From assembly GCA_963556255.1 (NCBI GenBank), contig OY744613.1, positions 37,315,555-37,379,554 on the forward strand: 64,000 bases of DNA. The letters are read 5' to 3'. This DNA comes from Allolobophora icterica (taxonomy: Eukaryota > Annelida > Clitellata > Crassiclitellata > Lumbricidae). A model generated the notes under the pieces. The model searched no databases, had not been told where the DNA came from, and saw only the letters and a program-made list of their open reading frames with translations. Positions 35,442 through 48,700 of the stretch are shown here, in pieces (positions within the stretch are counted from its first letter, which is position 1; the number at the start of each line of letters is the position of its first letter). A program made the translations under genes and the position numbers.

Positions 35442-35573
35442 CATCATATGTACGGCTGTTGCCATCAGAAATCTTGCTTTGAATTGCACCTGAAGAAATT
35501 ACAAAAATGTTCACACAATGAAGAACCTAGTAAAGAAAAATATGAAGATATGAAGAAGAAAAGCTATGACTAG
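35442..35573 (+). CDS. Possible orphan 3'-terminal exon
   Basis: A good pyrimidine tract and TTTTTTACAG precede 43 open codons (HHMYGCCHQKSCFELHLKKL onward) and TAG. Cys/His- then Lys-rich. No upstream exon was found and a LINE tail follows directly, so it may be chance or transposon-derived. Confidence 0.22.
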   Translation, partial: HHMYGCCHQKSCFELHLKKLQKCSHNEEPSKEKYEDMKKKSYD

Positions 35574-35640
35574 TGGTTGACTAGAGCACCTCCAAATAGT
35601 TTGCTCTTTGACTGGTGCTATATAAATGTTTAATAACAGT
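35574..35640 (+). mobile_element. LINE/SINE 3' tail
   Basis: Contains TGACTGGTGCTATATAAATG, the tail shared with 9905 and 49830-49885. Confidence 0.5.
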
Positions 35641-36004
35641 TATAATTATCCATTTAACTTCTTCACTGACACAGAGATATCCTTAATATTGCTAAAGGTC
35701 TGCTAAATAAATGATCCAAATGCTTCATTTAGCTTTGGCTTTTGACCACAAGTCAAACCTGTTTTGCCAACTGAATTCCCCTCTGGCTGTTTCCATGTTT
35801 GCTTGGGTTTCTCCAAAAAACGCCAAACCAAATGACCTCAGACCAGGGTTTGCAGAGCTTTAACTTAAAACTAATATCAGCCAAGGCCTCCTGCACTGTT
35901 TTCAAGTGTCTTAGATCAGATAAATGCAAAGCAATCAGTTTCAATGCTTTGGTGACCTAATCTACACATTCACCCATTTACAAGCTTTACTATTTAGCCT
36001 CAAA

Positions 36005-36136
36005 GGCATAAGGAGTTTGAACAAGAAGATGCATGCAACACCATGCAAGCCAGAGAATTTTGGATGTGTTGAAGCCTATTGACGTTAAGATCTGACATGC
36101 CTGCAACCACAGAGCTGGCACAATCAAGGCAAGTGT
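36005..36136 (-). mobile_element. LINE fragment nearly identical to 27556-27690
   Basis: Same sequence and strand as the piece at 27556-27690, with a few changes and a 6-base deletion near GTTGAAGCC. Flanks differ, so this is an independent insertion or a later copy. Confidence 0.85.
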
Positions 36137-36674
36137 AGTTCTGCTGTTATATCCTGTTTTAGGTAAAGTGTTGCCAATATGTAGTGATAATGTAACAGTG
36201 ATCCATGCAGTCACCCTTTCCATACGATTTGCATAGCTTAACATACATTGTCAGAATCACACGACACACGATTTGATCTCTAGACCCAGGAAATCCACAA
36301 TAACATACCTACCAGTCACCAAATAAATTCTATACAAGCTCAGAAAACAAGAGTATATTTACAAAACGTTTTTATGTTCAATTAATGTTAAATATAGTAT
36401 CTGCATGTAAAACCTGCGCAACTACATGTATGTAGTGAGAAGCATGAAATACAATGGAAATAGCTCAACTTTCCATCAGCTGTGCTTATTAAAACTGAAA
36501 ATGAACATCGAAATATACAGAAAGTTGCCTGAGTTGAGTGGCATTTCAAGCTGTGGCTTGTATCTCAACCTTCCCACAAAGAACCTCTTCGTCCAGTGAA
36601 ATATTAGCATTTCCTCAGAAAAGTTAAAGCTTAGAAGAGTCAACAATGAAAACTTGAGGTTATTTCATCAACTG

Positions 36675-36782
36675 TCAACTGGATGAACTTTCTCCATCAG
36701 ACGTCACTGCGTTCGACTGACAAGACTCGAGAATCTTCAGAACATGTTGAAATGTCTTGCTGCCACTTGCACTTGTCAGATT
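36675..36782 (-). CDS. WAPL: WAPL terminal exon
   Basis: Acceptor TACTTCAG. Encodes NLTSASGSKTFQHVLKILES, then CQSNAV and a Ser-rich end, TGA. It extends about 14 residues past the human C-terminus. Confidence 0.92.
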   Translation of the reverse strand, partial: NLTSASGSKTFQHVLKILESCQSNAVTSDGESSSS

Positions 36783-39700
36783 CTGAAGTAACAAACAAAA
36801 GACATTGCCATACTTTCATAGTTACTGGGCCATCATTGTAATCTATACATGTAGGAAGATGGCTTGCATTCCATCCAGCATACAGTATGCATATTAACTG
36901 ATCACGACCAGTGTGATAATTGTAGAAAAGAAGACTGGAGGTGTTAGACTTTTTTGAGTTTGATCCATGTGGAACTTAATATTTTATCCATATTTTGCAA
37001 ACTGAGAAAATTCAAAAATTCTATAGAAAGCTTAAAATCCTTAAAGTGATGACATCACCAGATTTATTAGTATACAATTCACATGGTCACAATGATATCA
37101 CCAGATTTATTAATATACAATATACATGGTCACAAATCTCACAATAAACTTAACATTATTTTATTGGTAACTCACAAATTGAATTGCTAAAGAAAATGCT
37201 AAAATATATGCACAATATAAACAGTTCGTATGAAATCCAGAAATACTAGTATTGCAAAATCCCACAAACACAAACACAGGGGGTTGTTTCCAACTGAGGG
37301 GTTGGAAACGACCCCCTGGGGGTGTGCAATGAAGACTTAACTGTGGGGTCCTAAGAAAGACTAGAGAGAACTCCCAACCCCCTGACAATTCTCACCCTGA
37401 TCAAGACACTTAATAAAGCACCTTTTAAGTAGCTCAGCTGCTTGAGTTTGCTCAAGTGATGCTGGCAGGTGCAGTGACGTTTAAGACATAAGAAGCCAGG
37501 TTAGTACTTGAATGGGTAACTGTGTGTGGTAAACAACACCACTGTAATGATGTCCATATAACCACTGACCCAGGGCCACATTAAGGCTAGTGCGGCCCCG
37601 GGTGCCGTGATTGCGAATTAAAAAATTTGATGACCTTTTTGGGGGAATTTTTAATGACCTTTTTTGGGAATTCTTCTTACACAAACTTTGATGACCTTTT
37701 TATGGGAATTTTCTTACATTAACATTTTTATGTACTTCCGAAAATGCGGGCCCCAAAATCTATGGGCCTGGGTGCTGCAGCACCTTAGCACCCCACTTAA
37801 TGCAGGCCTGCACTGACCACAAAATATTATCTTATAATTAGACATTTTATGTTGAATTGTAATGCTTTGTTGAGACATGATAGGCATAGACTATTAATTA
37901 GATTTATGACTGCTTGCATGTAATTATTAATAACCAACATCTCAAACTAGCATCTTAAGGATATGATATAGGATTAGGGATATTTCATGGTTTCTGGATT
38001 AATAGAGAAATGCTGTGGAAGATGCTGATTGGTTCAGTTTAAAATCTCAACAAACGGTGAAGGTGCCGTGTGCAAAAGGCTTTGAAGACGTGACATTTGA
38101 ATTCTGGCTGTCGTGAACGAAAGATGTTCTGCATTGGATAGGGTAGGATTCTTTCTCCTGATTGATCGTGTCAAGCAGTTTTACCGATAGTGAACAGAAG
38201 GGAGCTAGTTAACCTCTGTTCATCGAACAATGTAGTGGCATTATTCGTTAGAAGATTATTGAACACAACATTGCGGTAAACTGTGGTCGGGTGATGACTC
38301 AGTGATGATTGCGATAGTTGTACGAGTTTCTGGAGAACAGTATGCAAAGTGATCGTAGTGACATTGAAGAGTTGGCATCTTGGACGTTGAATGAACAATT
38401 CTGCTCAAACAGAAACTTGGTTCTTCACGTCGATTGACAGAAGACAATGATACTAAACGAACGGTGACGGTGGTCATGGAAGCAAGACATCGCAGTATGG
38501 GGGCTACTGAGAACTGCTAAAGTGTTGGCATATAAAGGCAGGGTAACAAGCATTCTTCAATAAAGAAAGGTGAAGTTGTGGGAGGTAGATGTCTATAATA
38601 CTTAGATCTAATGTAGATCATAGAGGCTGGTCTAGGTAGGGATAATTAGTCTCCTCAGATTAGTGATGTTATAGACTGTGATGTCACTTGAATGCATGAT
38701 AGACACTGACTTATTGACTGGAGCAAGCATGATCTATTACTATATGTATATTGTGTATGGACTGATTACAAGTGCAGGGGGCAAGATCAAGCCCTAGAGG
38801 CCTTAAAGGGAATGGTACAACCACCTGGCAGCCACTATTCCCTCCATCTGTTAAATGGTCAAGAAATGACCAGCACTGCCAACTGGAAGATAACAAGGAG
38901 CTCTGTTGTTGTCACATTAGAACCAGGATATCACGCAGCTGCATCAAGACTGCTACTGATGCAGCTACGTAGCAGTCTTCATGTCAACATCTTCAATCGA
39001 CACCTGATGCTGGGAGAAACAATCAATAAGTCAAGTCACTGTCCATTCTAGTCTGTCTCCCTTTCATCAGTCACTGTCAGAGCTTCAGTTGGTTCAATTA
39101 GGGAAGGCTATTTAAGTAAGTAAGTAAGTATATTCTTCCATCATCAACCTCCACTCATATATTTCATGCAAGGAATTCTGTGAGATGACCAACAAACATG
39201 AATGATTCAACTGTCTGGGAATTACAGTCATGACAATCTGGATGCTGTCATTATCAGACATGAAGCAACATCATGTATATTTGTTTATTATAATCAAATC
39301 TGGATGACACAAACATGCTTTGAACTCAACTCACTGTAGGGAGCCATGTCCCTACAGTGATTGTAGATCCTGATAAGAGAGAAATCTTGTTACAGCTGAA
39401 AACATCTGGGTCACTGCAACAGTAGTAATGGGTGTGTTCAGTATTATGTCAGCTGCACTTTCTTATCACTCAATCAAAGAGATCAATACAGTCAATATTA
39501 AGCAAATGCTTATCGATACAGAACTATTTTCATCACCAGCCCAGACAGGAGATACTTTTTCAGAGCAACTTCCATTACTATTCTGCAGGAGTTGGATAAA
39601 GCTGCACCTATTTGTACCTAGTAGAGAAGACCTTCCAAAACAATCACAAAATGGCTTTCTGACGAGGAAGAGCAGGTCAAGTGAGATTATCTTTGACTTG

Positions 39701-42700
39701 AACTACTAGAAAAGGACTCAACAGGGAAGTAGTGGAAGCAGGACCAACAGACAATTGGCAATGGGCATTTCATTATCCACAAGCAAACTGACAAACTAGT
39801 GGAAGAGGAAAGCAGGAATAGAGAAAATTGCAAATGTTTTTGGCAGTGAAGACAGAAGATATATCAAAACACTATTCTTCACAATGTCTAAATGATCCAT
39901 CTGGGCATTGGTTGTCAAGTACAAGAAGAGCTGAGATTGGTCTCTGCTTATCAGCCAACATAAGAGACCTTCTGGATCACAGGACTTCCTCCACAGAAAA
40001 TGACTGGACACTGTGAAGCTACAACAACAGCCCAGCATTACTGACATTTCATTCTAGTGCTGTTGTCCATCCTTGGATTGATTGTAGTCCACAGCATCAT
40101 TCTGCAGGCAGGTTGAAACAACAGCACAACTGCTGATGAGAATATGCTATCAAGTCATCGTGTTTCTGATGATGCATCCAAGTGTGGATTCACAAAGACC
40201 AAACAGATGTGTGAAGGAGAGGTCACCTTCTGCAGGTAACCAGAAAAGATGATTACCAAACAGAGACAATGTAAAGATAATTTTTACTCCCTGACTGTTG
40301 TTTTAAATTCCCAGACTATGACAGTGGCTACATATCTGCTGAAGCACTAGAACGTTAAACAACTGATTCTGCCCATTGTTTCCTCTCACCTTCTTACCGA
40401 AAACTGCATGCTCTCCATTTACACACTTCCATTAATGAAGCCTGAAGGTGATGCTAATGTGGCAAATTCAGCTGACATGCCTAGCAAATAAATGATCTAT
40501 TACAACTGATTAGCAAAGGGCAAGAGCTGATCTTCTTACTGTCTGGGCATTGTCACCCCAAGTCAAGCCAGGGAGTTTGCTCAGCAGTTTGTTTTGAGCA
40601 CTGGTCTTGGCTGCAGTTCTTTTCAAGTGGTGGTAGTGAGTGACCTGTTTAGTGTCATGTGTTAGGTATATATCGGGATCTTCTCATGGACGATGCATTG
40701 GCTGTTGAGCTTGACGTTTAATATGTGCTCAGCTTTTGCACTGTGCAGGTGAAAGACACTGGACATAAACTAACCTTATAAGACCTACTGCCATCACTAC
40801 GCACACTGACGCTCTTGTACGTGATCTGGTTATGTTCACAGACAGAGAAATATCCATGGCTGACTATGTGAATTCACTGTGCAGGTCAAGTCTCTAAGAA
40901 ATTCTTCAGATTTGGTCAATATGGCGTAACCTGCCATTCAGCATTGCAATGACCTTGCTTCATTCCTCTGTCCTAGTGCAACATAACTATTGCAATTTCA
41001 TCTTGGAAGGCTTGCAGAAATTCGATCAGTTTCAGTCTGTGCTGAAGTGTGCAGCTTGGCTCATGGCCAGTCTACTCAAATTCTCTCACAGTTTAGCATA
41101 TATGAGAGATACATTCCACGGCAGATAGGTCTAAGTGAATGGCTTCCTATTGAGGACAAAATCAAATTCACGACCCTCCACTTTTAATAATAATAATAAT
41201 ATTCGTTTAATATCTTCAAACTGACAATAACGCAGTATGATTACAAATCAGTATGAACGGATGATCACAAGTTATTACAGGAGTCGAATTTAACTGTACA
41301 CGGCAGCCATGCAAGGCGCCCATCACGTCCTACATCTCATTTTATCAAACACGCCATCTCGCGAATGAAAGGCTGAGTGGACCTAAATTTGGGAGAGTTG
41401 CGGGAAGCGATCCCGCTACCGCTTGCTCTTCACGCCAGTGATGTTACCACTACTCTATGGACCCCCTTTGGCTGGGTTTGTTGACTGGGCATATAAGAGC
41501 TGTTCCTGCTGGTTTCAACTCAGTTGGAGATTTTCTGATTCCACCATGTTGACATACATCAACACATGACCAGTCTGCACTCTCACATGTTGGTCCATTC
41601 CTTCAGAACAATCCTACTGTGAACATGTTAACTGTGTCTATTAAATCTGCTCAAGTTACTTTCTCTAGTTACTTTACAATGCACCTGTTTAGATCTCTTG
41701 GACATTTACAGCACTTTTAAGGGAATCATAAATGCACTCTACAACAGTCCAGATACATACTGGACAACCAGTGTTGGACATGCTTGGCCAAAGTCTCATT
41801 TCTTAGAAGACAAGTCATCTGCATAGATTAACTTGCATGAATGACTGTGTTTGGGGTTAGTTGCTAATTTAAAGGGATCATTAGATTAATGATCCACTTA
41901 GTCAACCAAACATGAAGTTGTTTGAGGAAATGCTCTAAAAGTAACAGAAACTGAATGAAAGTTAATAATAACCTACGTTACACAAGCAAGCAATGAATAA
42001 TATAAGTCTACATACTATATATGATAACAACAGAAACTAAACTTCTAACACAAACAATAGAGCAAATCTAGAGGCAAGTGCACAGTGAGACACATCAAAT
42101 AGTGATGAAAATGAGGTCGACTGTAGTGATGTGACAAGTTCCTTGGACAACGCCTTTGCAGAAGAAGACTTGTCCCCAAACCAACAAAACACATAACAAG
42201 GTCTCCTCACTGAGTTAGACAACCCCCTTGTGCTGACCCTCAGACTTACAAGACACTTGAATTCTGTAATTCTGCAAACCGCCTTTAACCTGAACTAGTC
42301 TGGACTTAAACAAACAGTGCTAATGAAGTTAAAAGCTATACCAAGTATACTCATTCACATTAGTTCATACTTTACCAGAAAGTCTAATATATGACATTTG
42401 CTATGTATGACTAATCTGTACACCAATACATACACAACTGAATAAACTAAAGAATAATAAACTAGACTGAACAGGTCAACCGAACTCTGAACAGAGTCAA
42501 ACGAACTCTACAACACAGAGTTTCTTATAGCAAAGCTATTTAAGGAACCGTACACTAGTTACATTGCTATAGCTATAATTGCTGTGCTGCCATCATGAAG
42601 ACAGCGTAAGAAATAAGTTTCTTACTGTAAAGTTCATGAAGCCAAGGAACTTGCGAATCATTCGAACCAACGGAGTGAAGCTGAATTCAGGAAGAGTTTT

Positions 42701-45700
42701 ACGAACTGTCTCAGCCAGATGCTGTCATCGAAGCAAACACCAAACAACAAAGTAAAAGACTCAGACTCGGTCACTGAATTAGGTATGAGCAAACGTTGGT
42801 GATGAAATCAGCCGACTGCTCATCTTTAGGCCGAATGAATGATGACAGTTGAACATTTTACTAATGAATATTGAGGAAAAGTTAATGTAAAAGAAACTTC
42901 ATAGTTTAAACATTAGTTAAACAGCTGACAAAAGAAATGGTACATGAGACATATGAACAGATCAAAGACCTACACATATACTTTAAGATCTCATTGCCAG
43001 CTGAACATCTGTAACTCTAGTAAGGTTTGGAAATCAGAGACATCTAATAATTGCTGTTTTAAATAAGTAACTTGTACAGTGTCTAGCCATTATAACTCAT
43101 GCTTAAACTGTAACGTCATTGACCATTTAGATCTTTTTATCCCTCATACTAGGACCACTCTAGCCCAATGCTGGGCTTTTGCTGTCACAGGTCCCTGTGC
43201 TTGGAATGGTCTTCCCCTCCACTAAGGGCTAAACTCATGGCGGGAATTTCTCCGGCATCATCACTCTTGCTCAAGATGTTTCTGTTTCCACGGGGTTCCT
43301 GCACTGAGGGTGCCTCTGAATACCGGTAGTCTGTGCTGCGAGAGGTGCCTTGTAAATAAGTAAATAAGTAAGTAAGTATACTCTTTATTTTAACCAGTTG
43401 ACAAAATGCACTCTGGTTTAAATGTAAATTAGTAATTTGCAAGTTGCAATTTCTGGTTTAATTCAAATACAACATCTTAACCAAGAAAGTCTTTCTCATT
43501 AAGCTATCAGCTTTTGGTAAAATCCGGTCATGTGTTCTTGGCCAAAGGGTATAATACAGTTTTCTTTCTTGGAGGTAATAATCCATGCAAAACATGTCTT
43601 GGACAATCCAAGACATCAGAAAAAACCCTTCACACAATACTATATTGCTATTATTTTGGGGCACAATAGTCCTAAGGTCTACCAGTACAGATATGTTCTG
43701 AACCACTATAAAACAATGTTTTTCTGGAACTGGAGATTCAAAACAATGCAGTGAGAAATTATATGATGAAATGGAAATAGGTTTCGATATTCTGATTATG
43801 GGATTTCCATGAGCTGCTAATGAGATGGAATAATGAAAACACAAGGCAATGTGATTCTTCAATTAAAACAATGTTGTCAGACTATTTGTTAGCAGCAAAA
43901 GAAGGAAATGGTTTGTTGTCTGTTATGCACCATTCTTGACCTGTTCAGGTGCAATGGCCACAAACATCATCAACTCCACAACAGTTCCTGAATGAAATTA
44001 TATTCTTGATTACTGAATGAAATTATATTCTTGATTACTGAATGAAATTCTATTCTTGATTACTGAATGAAATTCTATTCTTGATTACTGAATGAAATTC
44101 TATTCTTGATTACTCTTTTCAAAACTCCTGAATTGCTGCATTTATTGAAGGCATTTCCTTAATTTGTCTGCTCTGTCATTGATTTAAGACTAATCTGTTT
44201 CAGCCTGCTTATTGTTTCTATACAACACATGACATGTGCATAAGCAGACTACTTCCTGAAATTGCCTGAGTTGTTGTAAGTGGTAATGGTGTACCAGCAA
44301 CTGATGCCAATTAATAATATAAACAAACAGAAATGTCACAAGGTCATGAAGTGAACTTCTTGTTATGCTCCTCTCATTGGCTGCTTCCAACTAATGAATA
44401 TTAATTATGTCACTGTTTACAAATGGCAACATTTCATCGAATGTTCATTTTACACTTACTTCAACGTAAATTTAAATATACCTTAAAGGGCTGCTCTTTT
44501 AAAATATACCTTAAAGGGCTGCTCTTTTAAAATTACGGGCTTAAACTAATTTACTTAGTTGACAAACAGGCTGAAGGAATGACCTTAATGGGTTTAAATG
44601 GGACAATTTACTTAGGCCGCACATGCTGAAAATTTTCTTTAATTTTAATCACCCAATTCCTTGTTTTAAAACGGGTTTATTACGAACGTTGTATATATTA
44701 AGAAAATTTTTAACACACACAAAATCCGCAGAAATGTGAATCTGATGCACGGTTAGTCAGTGGTTTAAACAACTAGTGGTTAATATTTGGTATCAACACT
44801 TGAGCTGAAGTCATAACATAGAATTAAGCTACAAATGTAGAGTAATTGATCATTATTATGCATATATATGCACGCTTGTTTGCTTAATGCAGAATTTTCA
44901 ATGCATGCAGAAGAAGAAGCGCAGTCCCATGGCTACCCCTGAGGGGTAGCCATGGGACACTCTGCCATCTCATGGTATGAAGTGTTAGCAACTTCATTTT
45001 CTTGGCCTTGGCATATGAGGGCGGGTTGCCAGTAATCTCCCTCACCGTTTCATCTTCCCACTGACAGTATACGGTCACTGTGCTCATTATAGCTGAACTG
45101 GCTAGGGGCACAGGTTGAACAATACTCTCAAACCAAATTTCTGCCCTGGCGGGTATGCAAAACAAGATAGGACAGGAAATGCTATGATAGTCCAGTGTTA
45201 ATGAGAACTGTGGATTTCCTTGTCTTACAATGAAACAGAATGAAACAGGCATGCACACTGACCATGTCATGCTGAATGATGGAGCCAATGAGTACGGCAG
45301 TGTAGGCAGCCACAAAGCTGTCCTCCATGTGTTTACCAGCTGTATGCAGATCTAGAATCAAACACACCTAACCACATCAAGAATGGCATTCACAAAGCAG
45401 TCATCTGCTCTAAAACATGTACAGCTTCATGCAACTAAACATGTATATATGTATGTATTAGGGGTCAGCCGGAAATCGCCTCGGACATTTGCCTCGGCCG
45501 AATATCCCGTTTTTCGGCACTATTCGGAAGTATTTGCCTTGGCAAATACTGTACACACAAATAGTTGCTTGTCTGCCTCACATGCCGGAATTTGTAGGCT
45601 CATAATATCAGCTTTGAGCTTCCTCAAGCATATTCATTTTGAAGAAGAAAAGTACAAAAACACCAACACTGGAAGTCCACAACGGAAGTCAGGTCCATGT

Positions 45701-48700
45701 CATTGATTATTTATTTATATAATTCAAAATGTATTAGTCAGTTATTACCAGTACAGAAATTTATATCGATAATTTTTCATTATATGAAAATGTGAAGCTT
45801 CGTATATGAAAAAAATGGTACCCGGTTCGTACCCGGATCCGGCAAATAGTACATCCAAATACTCGGATTCGGTACTCGGTGGAAAATGTCTACCCGGCTG
45901 ACCCCTAGTATGTATGTATGTATCTGAACCCTTGTATTTGTTTAAGAAACTCACAAATGTAGTATGCATACATTTACATAAGTATATGTTTTGTCACAGA
46001 TTAACCTACTGTGTATAAAGTTATTTTTAATATATAATGTATATATAAGCATTTATTTAATTAAGTAAATAGCTTGCCTTATATGCTGAATTTTAGACTT
46101 TCCATCATCATAAGTGGCATTGCTTTCCTCAAGTATTGCTGTTTCCATAACTCTGCCAAGCAATGCAAATGTGGGCAATACAGAGGTTGGAGATGAGCCC
46201 AAGGGGCCCTCTGTGTTACCCACATTTAGTGGGTGAAGATCCACCTTCCCATCTGATTCCGTGTTTGCTTTAGTCATCTGACTGGCCTCATCCAGGTCCT
46301 CCTGGAGCCTGAAATCGAGGCTTGGAGCAGCACAGCATGGTCCAGCAGCATGTCATTACACCTTGCAAAGTTTTCAAACATACCTATTCTTCTTGTTTTG
46401 ATCATCTCTGAAACCAGGGTCTGTCTTGTGCACCTGCCCATTTCTGCATTGGTGATGTGTGAAGGACATGGAATTCATATGATTATCCTTCAGCATCCAC
46501 ACCTCAGCCCCAAAAAGGAGCACAGGCAGTATAGGCAGACTTTTGTATAAGTCAAATATTCATACAATCACAGACAATTGCCATTTGATGTCAGAGCTCA
46601 GGTTGAATGCTGCAATCGACCTCAACTTTCAACTTAAGGCAGATGAATTCGAAAAGCAGTACCACCATGTTTCCCATAACCTTAATGTAATCTATCAACC
46701 AGGTGGTTCCACCATTGTCTGAATCTTTACCTGGCTCAGTTGACTAGAAGATTGGTATACTTGCTAGCTGAATATTCCAGCAATAGACACAAGGTCTCCA
46801 TAATCTGGCAAAAAGGGTCACATCATTGGCACAGTTCAGGTCAGAGAACATCATCTCCAGTTCAAGGCAGACATCTGTGCGCCCTTCGCTGACAGTCTGC
46901 TCTAAGATCTGGTCCACTGGTGGAAGAATAGGTCTGTGGTAAATTTACAACCTTGTCATTCTCCACTTTCCATGCTAAATCATTTACAAGTCATGCCATC
47001 AATCTGTACAGCACTCACTGTGTTGGTATAAAGCTTCTTTAAAAGGTCAGCAATCTACTCAGGGAAACTCAACAGCAGAGCAGTTTCTGTCTACACCCCT
47101 GCCTGGCAAGCAGTGATATTTTACGTCAGGAAATAATTTTCACTTTACTTCTGTTTCAGTTCAGATATCCTCAATTTCAGTTCTATTTCAGTTTTCATTC
47201 TTAAAATAATAATTTCAGTTATCATTACAGTTTTACTTACCGGAAATCACTACTTTCTGTTCTCATTTTACTTACCTAACGCTAAAAAAAATATCACTGC
47301 AAGTTCCAAGTTGTCTCATCCTCAACAAAACCCTCCCTCCATGACATCTGGATCAATTTCACTGTGATCAGTTTTAAACTTACTTTGCAGTAATTACACT
47401 GCCTTCAGCATATTTCAGCCATTGTCTAAAAGAATCTTGGTATTCTGTGTAAGCTTCTTATGAAATCACTGTAAATGCGAAATCAAATTGCTTGCATTTT
47501 TACCCGAAAGCGTATTTCCACACATCTTCTCCGTTTTAGGGTCCTAAACGTGCAAAAAAATTTATCTACTTCTTTGCAGTATTTAAGAAACCCATACTGG
47601 GCTTTCTTTCTTCTGCCCAGCTAGCAAACTGGACAAAGTACCTACCAATGGTCGAAACAGATCTGCTTTTGAAAGCGATTTTCAATAACTACAAGTTTTG
47701 TCACGACACTGACTATGATAAAATTACAAAGAAAATTTTAAGGGAAAATGATCTTAAGAAACTGTATCTGGAAACTGTATTCGCTACAGGCCAAAGATAC
47801 TAAGGTTTCAGAAGCCACAAAATACATGAGCACCATTCAACATAAAAATAACTGGGTTGCAAAAAAGTAGCAAGTACTTTTAAATTGTTTACTAATTGCT
47901 GTTCAAAAATTAATTTCATTTTTATTCTAATTTTCATTCCAGGTGTTTGATTTCTGTTCTAATTCAGTGTTCGTTCTTTAAATAATTTCAGTTATTGCTA
48001 CATTTATACTTAACAGAAATCAATATTTTCCTTTCTAATATTACTTAACGTTAACAAAACTATCACTGCTGGCAAGTGTGTCCATGTTGTGAGGGTGGAT
48101 ACCACCTTGTCGGTAATTAAATCATGCCAGGGATCCAGTTCCTTTGGGTATAGCATAGTAAAGACCTGAATGGCCAAGGAAACAGAGATCTTCCTTTCAG
48201 GCGATGGTTCTGAGGGCAGATAAGGGCATGACGATTCAGTATGTCATTGAGGAGAAGTTATTGCTGGATGAACTGACGGCCTGACTACCTTGCATTTACC
48301 TGACAAGTTACCAAGGGAATCAGTTAATAGAACACCAACAATAACAGTTGATATTACAGTGACTCAAAGAAAGTATTAGTAGGCATTCAAAGATGAGAAC
48401 AGAGGGACAAATCCTGCTAACAGAAGTACCATGACGGCATTTTCAACAGTGTCACAATTCATCAGGTTTTGTTAACTTCATAGAGACAGTGTCATTTTGA
48501 ATATTTTCCATAACAATGTGCAAGTAATACTTTTGTTAACTTCATAGAGGCAGTGTTATTTTGAATATTTTCCATAACAACGTGCAATTAATACTTTTAA
48601 TGTCATTATATATTGTAGAAATCCTTTTATACATGCAACCGAAAAGAAATTTAGAAAAAGGAATGAAATATACTTTGATTCAGCAAGGCAATTCAGAAAA

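Noticed and set aside
37990..38760. Solo LTR (TATAAAGG at 38533 and AATAAAG at 38561)
   Set aside because: No TG...CA edges with a flanking duplication and no second copy in the window.
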